Source: Planctomycetota bacterium (GTDB taxonomy: Bacteria; Planctomycetota; Planctomycetia; Gemmatales; Gemmataceae). Taken from it: 13,331 nt of DNA. Below are positions 7,357 to 13,331 of this stretch, piece after piece; positions within the stretch are counted from its first letter, which is position 1, and each line of letters begins with the position of its first letter. The stretch lies in NCBI GenBank assembly GCA_016200155.1, contig JACQFG010000183.1, forward strand, positions 1 to 13,331, given 5' to 3'. Both the position numbers and the translations under genes were made by a program. The notes under the pieces are model-generated. The model searched no databases. It saw nothing but the letters and a program-made list of their open reading frames with translations, and had not been told where the DNA came from.

Positions 7357-7667
7357 CACACCAGCTCGAGTTCTCGTTCGTCAATTTCCTTGACGACGCC
7401 GTTGGCGGACGGCTTGACGCGTTTTTTCTTCGTCGCCGTGAAGAACATCTTCCAGAACTCGGCAGGCGCGGGCCGAAAAATCGAGAGCAAGTCGTTCTCT
7501 TCGACGGCGGTATTGACCTGCAAATTGCACAAGTCAACGACATCTTTGAACGCCTGTCTCGATGTCTTTCCCTCGGCAACGATGTCCAGTTCGAGGCAAT
7601 GCGCAAGCCAAACGCCGTCCTCTTGATAGGTGACGACGCGCAATTCGATTTGAGTCTTCGGTGGCAT
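7356..7667 (-). CDS. hicB: HicB-family antitoxin
   Basis: This is a 103-residue protein. The N-terminal half has the degraded RNase H-like HicB fold: TQIELRVVTYQEDGVWLAHCLELDIVAEGKTSRQAFKDVVDL at about residues 5-46, with the family's hallmark of a strand, a W-x-A-x-C-x-E-L segment and a helix. The C-terminal half is charged (KKKRVK) and ends EIDERELELV. It is expected to neutralise the HicA-like product and repress its own operon, as HicB proteins do. I chose ATG 7667 because it has a good Shine-Dalgarno; the longer frame to 7712 adds 15 unsupported residues. The order is antitoxin first, the reverse of the classical hicAB arrangement. The gene probably shares a transcript with the small hypothetical gene 45 nt upstream. 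Confidence 0.8.
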   Translation of the reverse strand: MPPKTQIELRVVTYQEDGVWLAHCLELDIVAEGKTSRQAFKDVVDLCNLQVNTAVEENDLLSIFRPAPAEFWKMFFTATKKKRVKPSANGVVKEIDERELELV

Positions 7668-7673
7668 GGTCGG

Positions 7674-7678
7674 CTCCC
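7674..7678 (-). promoter_or_regulatory. Shine-Dalgarno that fixes the hicB start
   Basis: GGGAG on the minus strand lies 6 nt before ATG 7667. None of the upstream in-frame starts has a comparable site. Confidence 0.6.
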
Positions 7679-7712
7679 GGCGACGGCAGTACGTCATCAT
7701 TATAGGGGCCAT

Positions 7713-8012
7713 TCACGCCGCCGCCGCCAAGGCGCGGGGATCGGGCGCCTCGCTCAGCTTCGTCTCGGCGACGCGCTCGCCGTTGCAGTTGTAATAAAGG
7801 ATGCGATTCTCTTCGCCGGCCCAGATCGCATAATTTCGCAACAGCCGCGGGCCTTGCGCCTGGAAGAACAGGCCGCACGGCGTTCCGTGACGGGTGATGA
7901 TCGATTGTTGCAGCAGGGTTTGTTCGGGGTCGAGGTTGTCGTGTCGGCACAGGGCGTTCAGCACATATTCGCAGAGGTCGGTCAACGTCGGCAGCGCAGC
8001 AACGTCTCGCAT
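7713..8012 (-). CDS. Conserved small hypothetical protein (planctomycete type)
   Basis: This 99-residue soluble protein has no signal peptide and no membrane segment. The central block TLLQQSIITRHGTPCGLFFQAQGPRLLRNYAIWAGEENRILYYNCNGERVAETKLSEAPD looks like a compact beta-rich domain. I recognise it loosely as a type recurring in planctomycete genomes, but no function is known to me. It ends in an alanine run (ALAAAA). ATG 8012 is the first in-frame start. The only Shine-Dalgarno candidate is GAGG, about 10 nt upstream. The gene lies 45 nt before hicB on the same strand and could be co-transcribed with it; no functional link is implied. Confidence 0.65.
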   Translation of the reverse strand: MRDVAALPTLTDLCEYVLNALCRHDNLDPEQTLLQQSIITRHGTPCGLFFQAQGPRLLRNYAIWAGEENRILYYNCNGERVAETKLSEAPDPRALAAAA

Positions 8013-8135
8013 AAGGGGAGAGCCTCATGGTGGGAATGATGGATGATGATTGACAGGTATGTTGGAAGTAATCGGCCGGCGCTCTGGGCGGGATGCACAA
8101 GAGATGGAGACTGGCCAAAGATTTCGGTGCGGGTT

Positions 8136-8633
8136 CTACCAGCCTTGCAGCTGCCGCAGGCCTTCATACAGGACGATGCCCACCGACGTGGCGAGATTGA
8201 GGCTGCGAACTTTTCCCGACGGCATCGGGATCGCGTAACTCTGCTCGCGATAGCGCTCCAGCACCTCCGGCGGCAGTCCGCGCGTCTCGCTGCCGAACAG
8301 CAGGCAGTCGCCCGGTTGAAACGGAATATTCGTGTAGGGAACGACGGCACGAGCGCTCAAACAATAGATACGTCCGCTCGCGTGCGGTTTAGCGCTCGGA
8401 TGGTTCTCTGCGAACGCTAAGCCGCAAGCGGCCTCGAAGTCCGCCAGCGTGTCGTGCCGATGCAGGTCCACGGCGTCCCAGTAATCGAGCCCCGCGCGGC
8501 GCAGCGATTTCTCGTCGATACGAAACCCGAGCGGGCCGATCAGGTGCAGCGGGCAGCCGGTGGCCGCACACAGCCGGGCGATATTGCCGGTATTCGGCGG
8601 AATTTCGGGTTCCCACAACGCAATGTGCAGCAT
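8136..8633 (-). CDS. trmL: tRNA (cytidine(34)-2'-O)-methyltransferase, TrmL/SpoU family
   Basis: This 165-residue SPOUT-class enzyme is predicted to 2'-O-methylate the wobble nucleotide of tRNA-Leu using S-adenosylmethionine. Diagnostic blocks are MLHIALWEPEIPPNTGNIARLCAATG at 1-26, LGFRIDEKSLRRAGLDYWDAV at 35-55, DCLLFGSETRGLP near 117-129 (motif 2), and IPMPSGKVRSLNLATSVGIVLYEGLRQL near 137-164 (motif 3, the knot). I chose ATG 8633 because the family begins there and GGGAG lies 7 nt upstream; the frame upstream of it is repeat-derived sequence. Between the FEA of helix 3 and RIYCLSA the protein has about 19 residues (ACGLAFAENHPSAKPHASG), where Bacillus and E. coli relatives have about 4. 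That segment is encoded by an inverted repeat (8384-8425). The gene is divergent from the carbonic anhydrase gene. Confidence 0.93.
   Translation of the reverse strand: MLHIALWEPEIPPNTGNIARLCAATGCPLHLIGPLGFRIDEKSLRRAGLDYWDAVDLHRHDTLADFEAACGLAFAENHPSAKPHASGRIYCLSARAVVPYTNIPFQPGDCLLFGSETRGLPPEVLERYREQSYAIPMPSGKVRSLNLATSVGIVLYEGLRQLQGW
8384..8425. repeat. Palindromic repeat inside trmL (TTAGCG / CGCTAA type)
   Basis: GCGGTTTAGCG (8384-8394) is inverted as CGCTAAGCCGC (8415-8425), with 10 of 11 bases matching and a 20-nt loop. The flanks CCGCT (8374-8378) and AGCGG (8427-8431) extend the pairing across a bulge. The stem sequence closely resembles the 48-bp palindrome at 9546-9593: TTAGCG(TT/CC)CGC on one side and G(A/G)GCGCTAAAC on the other. 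It codes in frame for the extra loop of TrmL. Confidence 0.75.
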
Positions 8634-8640
8634 GGCGGTT

Positions 8641-8645
8641 CTCCC
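8641..8645 (-). promoter_or_regulatory. Shine-Dalgarno of trmL, in a small hairpin
   Basis: GGGAG lies 7 nt before ATG 8633. It overlaps the loop of a 5-bp hairpin (GGCGG, GAGAA, CCGCC; 8634-8648), which ends directly at the start codon and could modulate initiation. Confidence 0.5.
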
Positions 8646-8668
8646 GCCCATACTATATCTGAAACAAC

Positions 8669-8694
8669 GAGCCGGGAGCGTGAGCGACCGGAGG
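8669..8694 (+). repeat. Suspected dispersed planctomycete repeat supplying the carbonic anhydrase Shine-Dalgarno
   Basis: The segment contains GCCGGGAGCGTGAGCGACCG followed by GAGG and has an internal GAGCG-T-GAGCG duplication flanked by CCGG. I recall very similar segments scattered between planctomycete genes, but a genome count is needed. Its 3' end is GGAGG (8690-8694), placed 4 nt before ATG 8699 and 10 nt before the in-frame ATG 8705, so it serves as the ribosome binding site. Confidence 0.45.
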
Positions 8695-8698
8695 AACA

Positions 8699-9538
8699 AT
8701 GTCAATGAGGTTTGTCATGATGCACATCCAAAGAACTGTGTGGACACTGACCATTGTGCTTTGCTGCGCTGGCTTGACGCACGCCCAGGACGCGAAACCG
8801 ACGCCCGCATCCGCGCTGCAACGACTGAAGGACGGCAACGCCCGCTTCGTCGCCGATCAGAATAGTAAGCGCGACGTCGGCGCCAAGAAGCGCGCCGAGC
8901 TGGCCAAGGGGCAGCACCCCTTCGCCGTCGTGCTGACCTGTGCCGACTCCCGTTTGGCGCCGGAGCTGATCTTCGACACCGGCTTGGGCGACCTGTTCGT
9001 GCTGCGCGTCGGCGGCAATATCGCCGACCCCGCCGTCGTCGGCTCCATCGAGTACGCCGTCGAACATCTGCACGCGCCGCTCATCGTCGTCCTGGGCCAC
9101 GAGTCGTGCGGCGCGGTTTCCGCAGCGATCAATGGCAAGCCGGACGATTTCAAGGGCGATCTCGGCTGGCTGATCAAGCAGGTCAAGGTCGGCGACCTGC
9201 CCGCCGACGCGGACAAGAAAATGGCCGCCGGCGTCGCTAACAACGCCCGCGCCGCCGCCGCTGACATCGAGCTGCGCAGCAAGATCATCCACGAAGAAGT
9301 CAAGGAGAAGAAGGTGATGATCGTCTCGGGCGTCTACTCGCTGAAGACCGGCAAGATCGATTGGCTGTCGGCGCCGCAGAAGAAAAAGATCGCCGAGAAG
9401 ATCGAGGCCCCGAAGTCTGTGAAGCTCGACACAATTCCAGGTCCGTCGTTGCCGATCGTCGTCGATCCGCGCTGGTCCAGCGTGGAACAGCCCGCGCGAT
9501 TCCCGCGGCTGCGCTCGATCTTCCAGCGCTGGCGGTAA
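8699..9538 (+). CDS. Exported beta-carbonic anhydrase
   Basis: This 279-residue protein should interconvert CO2 and bicarbonate at a zinc site. Residues 1-30 are a signal peptide (core TLTIVLCCAGL, cleavage after THA), so the enzyme should act in the periplasm. Beta-class residues are all present: the zinc ligand Cys81 in CADSR (Asp83 and Arg85 form the catalytic dyad), then His134 and Cys137 in GHESCGAV. Also typical are NARFV near 47-51, FVLRVGGNIAD at 100-110 and GSIEYAVEHL at 115-124. The domain ends near 225 with GVYSLKTGKIDWL. A tail of about 55 residues follows (lysine-rich, then Pro- and Arg-rich, ending RSIFQRWR), which I do not recognise. ATG 8699 has GGAGG 4 nt upstream; ATG 8705 is also possible. 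It is divergent from trmL across 65 nt. Cyanate- or bicarbonate-transport partners are absent. Confidence 0.94.
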   Translation: MSMRFVMMHIQRTVWTLTIVLCCAGLTHAQDAKPTPASALQRLKDGNARFVADQNSKRDVGAKKRAELAKGQHPFAVVLTCADSRLAPELIFDTGLGDLFVLRVGGNIADPAVVGSIEYAVEHLHAPLIVVLGHESCGAVSAAINGKPDDFKGDLGWLIKQVKVGDLPADADKKMAAGVANNARAAAADIELRSKIIHEEVKEKKVMIVSGVYSLKTGKIDWLSAPQKKKIAEKIEAPKSVKLDTIPGPSLPIVVDPRWSSVEQPARFPRLRSIFQRWR

Positions 9539-9545
9539 CGTCCCT

Positions 9546-9593
9546 GTCTTCGTTTAGCGCCCGCGTGGCGCCATGCGGGCGCTAAACGAAGAC
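9546..9593. repeat. 48-bp near-perfect palindrome downstream of the carbonic anhydrase gene
   Basis: A 19-bp perfect inverted repeat (9546-9564 with 9575-9593; GTCTTCGTTTAGCGCCCGC) encloses a 10-nt centre, GTGGCGCCAT, which is itself almost self-complementary. It begins 8 nt after the carbonic anhydrase stop. No T-tract follows on either strand, so it is not a canonical rho-independent terminator, although such a stem could protect or end the transcript. Its stem matches the element inside trmL. Confidence 0.9.
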
Positions 9594-9696
9594 CGATTGT
9601 AACGACCTTGCCGATTGTGCGGGTTCTGCTCCGTTCGATCCATTTCAATCCATCACATTTCCCTTCAAGCCCGCCGTCCCATTCGCACTCACTGGT

Positions 9697-9702
9697 TATG
9701 AT
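9697..9702 (+). promoter_or_regulatory. Possible -10 box upstream of ftsK
   Basis: TATGAT lies 57 nt before the ftsK start, in a relatively AT-rich part of the 220-nt intergenic region 9539-9758. No matching -35 box is visible at 16-18 nt. The rest of this intergenic region, apart from the palindrome, shows nothing I can name. Confidence 0.2.
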
Positions 9703-9758
9703 GAAGCGGGGATGTTGCGCCCCGACCCTAGCGCATCTCGTTTTGAGCAAGCAACATC

Positions 9759-11981
9759 ATGTCGAAGCCTCGTAAATGGCGCGTCGACGGCCTCGCCTGG
9801 CTTTTGCTGGCGTGCGGCCTCGTTGTTGCCCTGTGCGTGCTGAGCCACGATCCCGCGGCGAGTTCGTCGTCCGCGCCGAATCTGCTTGGCGTTCCCGGCG
9901 ACTGTCTGGCACGCGAACTCTTCGCCGCCGTCGGCTACGCCGTCCACGTCGTGCTCGCGGCCTGGTTCGTCCTCGTCCTCATGCTGCTCGTGCGCAAGAA
10001 CTGGGTACGTTGGAGCGGCCGTCTGGCAGGCTGGCTATTGCTGATTCCCTGCACGGCCATCGCTGCCGATTATGTCGGTCACGTTTGGATGACCGCGGTC
10101 AACGGCGGCATTCTCGGCTCGTCGTTGCGTGATCTGCTGCAGGAACATCTGCCCGGCCTCGTCGGCGTACTCGTGTTCTCTACAGTGACATTCCTCGCCG
10201 TCCTGCTCGCGGCCGACTTTTTGCTTCACGGAATACTCGACGCAATCTACTGGACCTGCTTCGCGCTGAGCTTCCAACTCGCCATAGTCGGCCGGACGGT
10301 CAAACGTGCCTGGCGCTGGCTGAATCGTCCTCTGCCGAAACGCGTCGAAAAACCCGCACCGCCGAAGCTGCACGTCCCGATCGAGCACGTCGGCTTCGAG
10401 GTGGCGCCCGTCATCGAGCCGGAGGCCGACCCGGCGATCCTGCCGATCAATCGGCTCGGCATGTCGAGCGTGCCGGAGCACAACTTCGAGGACTACGAGC
10501 TGCCGCCGTTGACGCTCCTCGACGACCCGGAGCCGTTCCCGTTCGAGCAGCACGACCAAAAGCTGCGCGACCAGGCCGCCATCCTCGAACAGACGTTCAA
10601 GGATTTCGATCTGAACGTCAAAGTCGTCGGTATCAACACCGGGCCGGTCATCACGCAGTACGAGATCGCCCTCGAGACCGGCATGCGCGTCAACAAGATC
10701 ACCACGCTCGGCGACGATCTCGCCCTCCATCTCAAGGTCCCCAGCGTCCGCATCGTCGCCCCCATCCCCGGCAAGAATGCCGTCGGCATCGAGGTCCCCA
10801 ACGAACATCGCGCCACCGTGCGCCTGAAAGAGGTCATCCTCGGCGCGGGCCGAAAGCTCGCCAAGTTCAAGGTGCCCATGTTCCTCGGCAAGGACTCCGA
10901 GGGCAAACCGCTGACGCACGACCTTGCTGACATGCCGCACCTCTTGATCGCCGGCACGACGGGCACCGGCAAGTCGGTGTGCCTCAATGCGCTCATCATC
11001 AGCATGTTGATGACGCGCCGGCCCGATGAACTCAAGATGCTGCTCATCGACCCGAAGAAGAACGAGTTCACCGATTACAAGAAGATCCCGCACCTGATGC
11101 ACCCGGTCATCACCGACGAGGCGAAGGCGACCGCTGTCCTCGCCTGGGCCGTCGACAAGATGGAGGAACGCTACGACCTGTTGAGCCGGGCCCGCGTCCG
11201 CAATCTCGCGCAGTACAACGAACTCGGCATGGAGGAGATCCAGCGCCGCGTCCAGCCCGACGAGACCGAACGCGAACGCATCCCGGAGCGGTTGCCGTAC
11301 ATCGTGATCGTGATCGACGAGTTCGGCGACCTGATCATGCAGACGAAGCGCGAGGCGGAGACGTACATCATCCGCCTGGCCCAGAAGGCGCGGGCCGCCG
11401 GCATCCACCTGGTGCTGGCGACGCAGCGCCCGACCGTCGACATCGTCACCGGCCTGATCAAGTCGAACCTGCCGGGCCGGGTCTGCTTCAAGGTCGCGAG
11501 CCGAATGGATAGCCGGGTCGTCCTCGACGAGATGGGCGCCGACAAGCTGCTCGGCAAAGGCGACATGCTCTTCCTGTTGCCGGGCAACAACTCGCTGGTG
11601 CGGGCCCAGTGTACCTACGTCGGCGGCGACGAGATCACGAAAGTCGTCGCCCACCTGGAAACCGACGAGCCGTGCTTCTCGCAGGAGCTGCTGCAATTGC
11701 AGGCCCCGAACCAGGCCGGCGCCGACTCGATCGACCAGATCCGCCAGCGCGACCCGCTCTACGAGCAAGCCGTCGAGATCGTTATTCGCGAGGGCCGAGG
11801 CAGCGTGTCGCTTCTGCAGCGCACGCTCGGCATCGGCTACGGCCGCTCGGCCAGGATGATCGACTGGATGGCCGAAGACGGCATCGTCGGCGCCTACAAC
11901 GGCAGCAATGCGCGCGAGGTGCAGTACACGGTCGAGGAGTGGGAGCAATTCAAGCTGGGGCAGCACGCGGCGCGGGCGTGA
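9759..11981 (+). CDS. ftsK: DNA translocase FtsK/SpoIIIE
   Basis: This 740-residue membrane-anchored ATPase pumps chromosomal DNA at the division site and helps resolve dimers. The N-terminal part has about four to five membrane segments (near 12-30, 56-78, 88-105, 132-152, 158-176). A short linker of about 80 residues follows, far shorter than in E. coli. The alpha domain is near 255-370 and includes VVGINTGPVITQYEI and VRIVAPIPGKNAVGIEVPN. The RecA-like motor has Walker A GTTGTGKSV at 399-407, LLIDPKKNEF at 428-437, and Walker B IVIVIDEFGDL at 515-525. It also has QRPTVDIVTGLIKSNLPGRVCFKVASRMDSR at 556-586. The gamma winged-helix domain, which reads KOPS/SRS-type polarity sequences, is near 665-730 (GSVSLLQRTLGIGYGRSARMIDWMAEDGIVG). 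ATG 9759 starts a good N-terminus but has only a weak ribosome site. Planctomycetes lack FtsZ, so its partner in division is uncertain. Confidence 0.96.
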   Translation: MSKPRKWRVDGLAWLLLACGLVVALCVLSHDPAASSSSAPNLLGVPGDCLARELFAAVGYAVHVVLAAWFVLVLMLLVRKNWVRWSGRLAGWLLLIPCTAIAADYVGHVWMTAVNGGILGSSLRDLLQEHLPGLVGVLVFSTVTFLAVLLAADFLLHGILDAIYWTCFALSFQLAIVGRTVKRAWRWLNRPLPKRVEKPAPPKLHVPIEHVGFEVAPVIEPEADPAILPINRLGMSSVPEHNFEDYELPPLTLLDDPEPFPFEQHDQKLRDQAAILEQTFKDFDLNVKVVGINTGPVITQYEIALETGMRVNKITTLGDDLALHLKVPSVRIVAPIPGKNAVGIEVPNEHRATVRLKEVILGAGRKLAKFKVPMFLGKDSEGKPLTHDLADMPHLLIAGTTGTGKSVCLNALIISMLMTRRPDELKMLLIDPKKNEFTDYKKIPHLMHPVITDEAKATAVLAWAVDKMEERYDLLSRARVRNLAQYNELGMEEIQRRVQPDETERERIPERLPYIVIVIDEFGDLIMQTKREAETYIIRLAQKARAAGIHLVLATQRPTVDIVTGLIKSNLPGRVCFKVASRMDSRVVLDEMGADKLLGKGDMLFLLPGNNSLVRAQCTYVGGDEITKVVAHLETDEPCFSQELLQLQAPNQAGADSIDQIRQRDPLYEQAVEIVIREGRGSVSLLQRTLGIGYGRSARMIDWMAEDGIVGAYNGSNAREVQYTVEEWEQFKLGQHAARA

Positions 11982-11986
11982 CGCCG

Positions 11987-12073
11987 ATGCGTTTCATTCA
12001 TTTCACCACCCCTCCCCCAAATGAAACGCATGAAACGCGTGAAATGCGTGAACGCATGAAATGCGTGAAACGA
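11987..12073. repeat. Array of 9-mer repeats (RTGAAAYGC) with inverted arm, after ftsK
   Basis: From 12022 to 12073 about six consecutive units follow the pattern (A/G)TGAAA(C/T)GC; one is a base short and the last is incomplete. A two-unit inverted arm lies at 11987-12006. ATGCGTTTCATT (11987-11998) is perfectly inverted at 12020-12031, and a second partner with about 17 of 20 matches lies at 12038-12056, so two alternative hairpins are possible. The array starts 5 nt after the ftsK stop codon. There is no T-tract, so a simple terminator is doubtful. The remaining intergenic sequence, 12074-12201, shows nothing I can identify. Confidence 0.8.
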
Positions 12074-12201
12074 AATTAGATATCCATGAATCTCACAACG
12101 GAGCTTGACAAGCGTCGCCTTAAGTTTCGGCGAAGTTCAGTTCCCATGTAAGAAACAGAGTGGGTGAAGAGACGTCTGCGACGATCCTGATCCCGTTTTT
12201 G

Positions 12202-13331
12202 TCATTTGCCAGGGTAGGTGAAGTCCCAGAGCTTCAAGTCCGCTATTACGGCGGCAAATGAAGGGTCGGAATTGTAGGGTGCATGCTTGATCGCTCGGCC
12301 GAGAAAATCCAACAACTGCTCGTGTTCAAATCGCGTGAGCGTTGATTTTGTGCGGAAAGGTCGAGTAGCCAGTTCCCATTCTACCTTGCTAATGCCAAAA
12401 TCTGGCGTCTGAATTTTGGGATGTGTGTCAACGAATTTCTGCGCTCTCGCAAAAATGGCGAGATTCTTCTCGGTAACTAGTTTTCGTTGAGTCTCGACCA
12501 GGGCCGATTGGTAGAATTGGTCCTTCGGGTTGAGCCGGACCGCTTCCTGGAAATCTTTGACCGCCTTGTCAAGATCCTTTTTATGTTCCCAGACGTTACC
12601 ACGGTTGAAATAATAAAACGCGTTCGTCGGGTCCAGGCGGATAGCGTCGTTCAAATCTCGGAGGGCCTTGTCGTAATCTTTCTTGTCCTCCCATGCCAGC
12701 GCACGATTGAGATAAGCAATGGCTTTTTCTGGATCAATCCGGATGGCGTCGTCGAAATCATGGATCGCCTTGTCAAACTCTTTTTTGCGGTGCCAGGCAG
12801 CCCCTCGTGACAAATGGAAAATCCAGTGGTTGGGTTTGAGCCGGATTGCCTCGTCGAAAGCTTTGATGGCGTTGTCGTACTCCTTCATGTCCCAGAAATC
12901 TCGGCCCCGCTCAAAGAAAAATGTGGCATCGTCGCGCGGCACGGCACGTTCAGGACGAAATGGCGCTGACACCGTAGGATGCGGATGTTGGATCGGCCCG
13001 CGGTAAGTTCGTTTGTTTTTGTAAAGGTCTACGAGCATCCGGAAATAATCCCCAGCCGATTCGGCAGAGTGCTTATCCGCTAAAGCAAGGCTTTGGACGC
13101 GCTCGGCTTCGTCGAACTGGCCAGCCTCGGCGTATGTAGCTGCCAAAGCCGTCAATTCCCAGGCGCTCTTCGAATGGGAGATTTCGCAAGCCGTTTTTGC
13201 CACCTGTGTTGCTCGTTTGACGTCACGGAACTGTTGATTCGGACAAGTCGCGAGTAACCATGCAAGGTTCAAATAGGCTTCGGCCTGGAACTTTGGATCC
13301 AGTCGAACGGCTTCGTCGTAATCCTTGATCG
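12202..13331 (-). CDS. TPR-repeat protein, C-terminal part (runs off right edge)
   Basis: About 375 C-terminal residues are visible, and the reading frame is open to the window edge. The apparent TTG start at 13272 is therefore not the real start: the frame upstream reads IKDYDEAVRLDPKFQAEAYLNLAWLLATCP, itself a TPR. A further TPR-like pair follows (SAWELTALAATYAEAGQFDEAERVQSLAL). Next comes a spacer of about 45 residues, then four 34-residue TPR units encoded at 12523-12930 with the consensus W/F-x-x-RG-x-x-x-x-x-KK-x-(Y/F)-D-K-A-I-x-D-F-D-x-A-I-R-L-x-P. A non-repeat C-terminal region of about 105 residues ends in FTYPGK. TPR arrays bind proteins; the partner is unknown, and the missing N-terminus could hold a kinase, protease or signal peptide. 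Base composition is lower in GC than the neighbours (one 60-nt line counts 50 percent, against 67 percent for an ftsK line). Confidence 0.88.
   Translation of the reverse strand, partial: IKDYDEAVRLDPKFQAEAYLNLAWLLATCPNQQFRDVKRATQVAKTACEISHSKSAWELTALAATYAEAGQFDEAERVQSLALADKHSAESAGDYFRMLVDLYKNKRTYRGPIQHPHPTVSAPFRPERAVPRDDATFFFERGRDFWDMKEYDNAIKAFDEAIRLKPNHWIFHLSRGAAWHRKKEFDKAIHDFDDAIRIDPEKAIAYLNRALAWEDKKDYDKALRDLNDAIRLDPTNAFYYFNRGNVWEHKKDLDKAVKDFQEAVRLNPKDQFYQSALVETQRKLVTEKNLAIFARAQKFVDTHPKIQTPDFGISKVEWELATRPFRTKSTLTRFEHEQLLDFLGRAIKHAPYNSDPSFAAVIADLKLWDFTYPGK

Noticed and set aside
9546..9593. Palindrome as a canonical rho-independent terminator
   Set aside because: The stem is strong but no T-tract follows on either strand. 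A terminator role is possible only by another mechanism.
10035..11966. A 643-codon open frame on the minus strand
   Set aside because: It is antisense to ftsK, whose Walker motifs and gamma domain are clear. The antisense product is Asp/Val/Leu-rich with no recognisable domain.
12116..12134. TCGCC/GGCGA hairpin as a terminator for ftsK or the TPR gene
   Set aside because: It has only a 5-bp stem, a 9-nt loop and no T-tract, so it is within chance expectation.
12523..12930. 102-bp periodicity as a DNA tandem repeat
   Set aside because: The period is that of 34-residue TPR units, and the DNA units have diverged, so it is explained by the protein repeat.

Overview
The window looks like a piece of a high-GC planctomycete chromosome. 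The strongest evidence is the gene content: a DUF1592-family cytochrome paired with a DUF1552 protein, and a BIG2/DUF1549/DUF1553 cytochrome protein. These families are hugely expanded in Planctomycetota and rare elsewhere. A small conserved protein and several short palindromic repeats also fit that phylum. The genus cannot be fixed from the sequence.

Layout. (1) Bases 1-4315, minus strand: a three-gene cluster reading right to left. It comprises a Tat-exported DUF1552 protein, an exported diheme-type DUF1587/1595/1592/1588/1585 protein, and an exported heavy-metal-associated-domain-like protein cut by the left window edge. The junctions are tight (14 and 12 nt). At both junctions a four-unit inverted repeat built from CACAAAATCATG covers the start codon and encodes much of the signal peptide. 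(2) 4364-6954, minus: a rho-independent terminator, then a large exported cytochrome-like DUF1549/DUF1553 protein with its own leader. (3) 7119-8012, minus: a conserved small hypothetical gene, a HicB-like antitoxin and a HicA-like toxin gene that appears frameshifted. (4) 8136-8633, minus: trmL (tRNA 2'-O-methyltransferase), with an apparent in-frame insertion that coincides with a palindromic repeat. (5) 8699-9538, plus: an exported beta-carbonic anhydrase, divergent from trmL. (6) 9546-9593: a 48-bp near-perfect palindrome related in sequence to the one inside trmL. (7) 9759-11981, plus: the FtsK/SpoIIIE DNA translocase. (8) 11987-12073: a small array of 9-mer repeats. (9) 12202-13331, minus: a TPR protein running off the right edge, of visibly lower GC than its neighbours.

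How the parts relate. The left cluster and the 4426-6954 gene are all cell-envelope proteins (Sec or Tat signals, c-type heme motifs, a Cys-rich metal-site motif), which suggests periplasmic redox or metal work. Their substrate is not known. trmL, ftsK and the carbonic anhydrase are housekeeping-type genes. The HicBA-like pair is a decayed or sequence-error-affected toxin-antitoxin module.

The most interesting signal is the small-repeat biology. Three different short repeat families sit where they could affect gene function: over start codons and signal peptides (352-437, 2968-3047), inside a conserved enzyme (8384-8425), and as a Shine-Dalgarno donor (8669-8694). No tRNA, rRNA, CRISPR array, transposase or integrase was found. 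No gene-free stretch exceeds about 220 nt.
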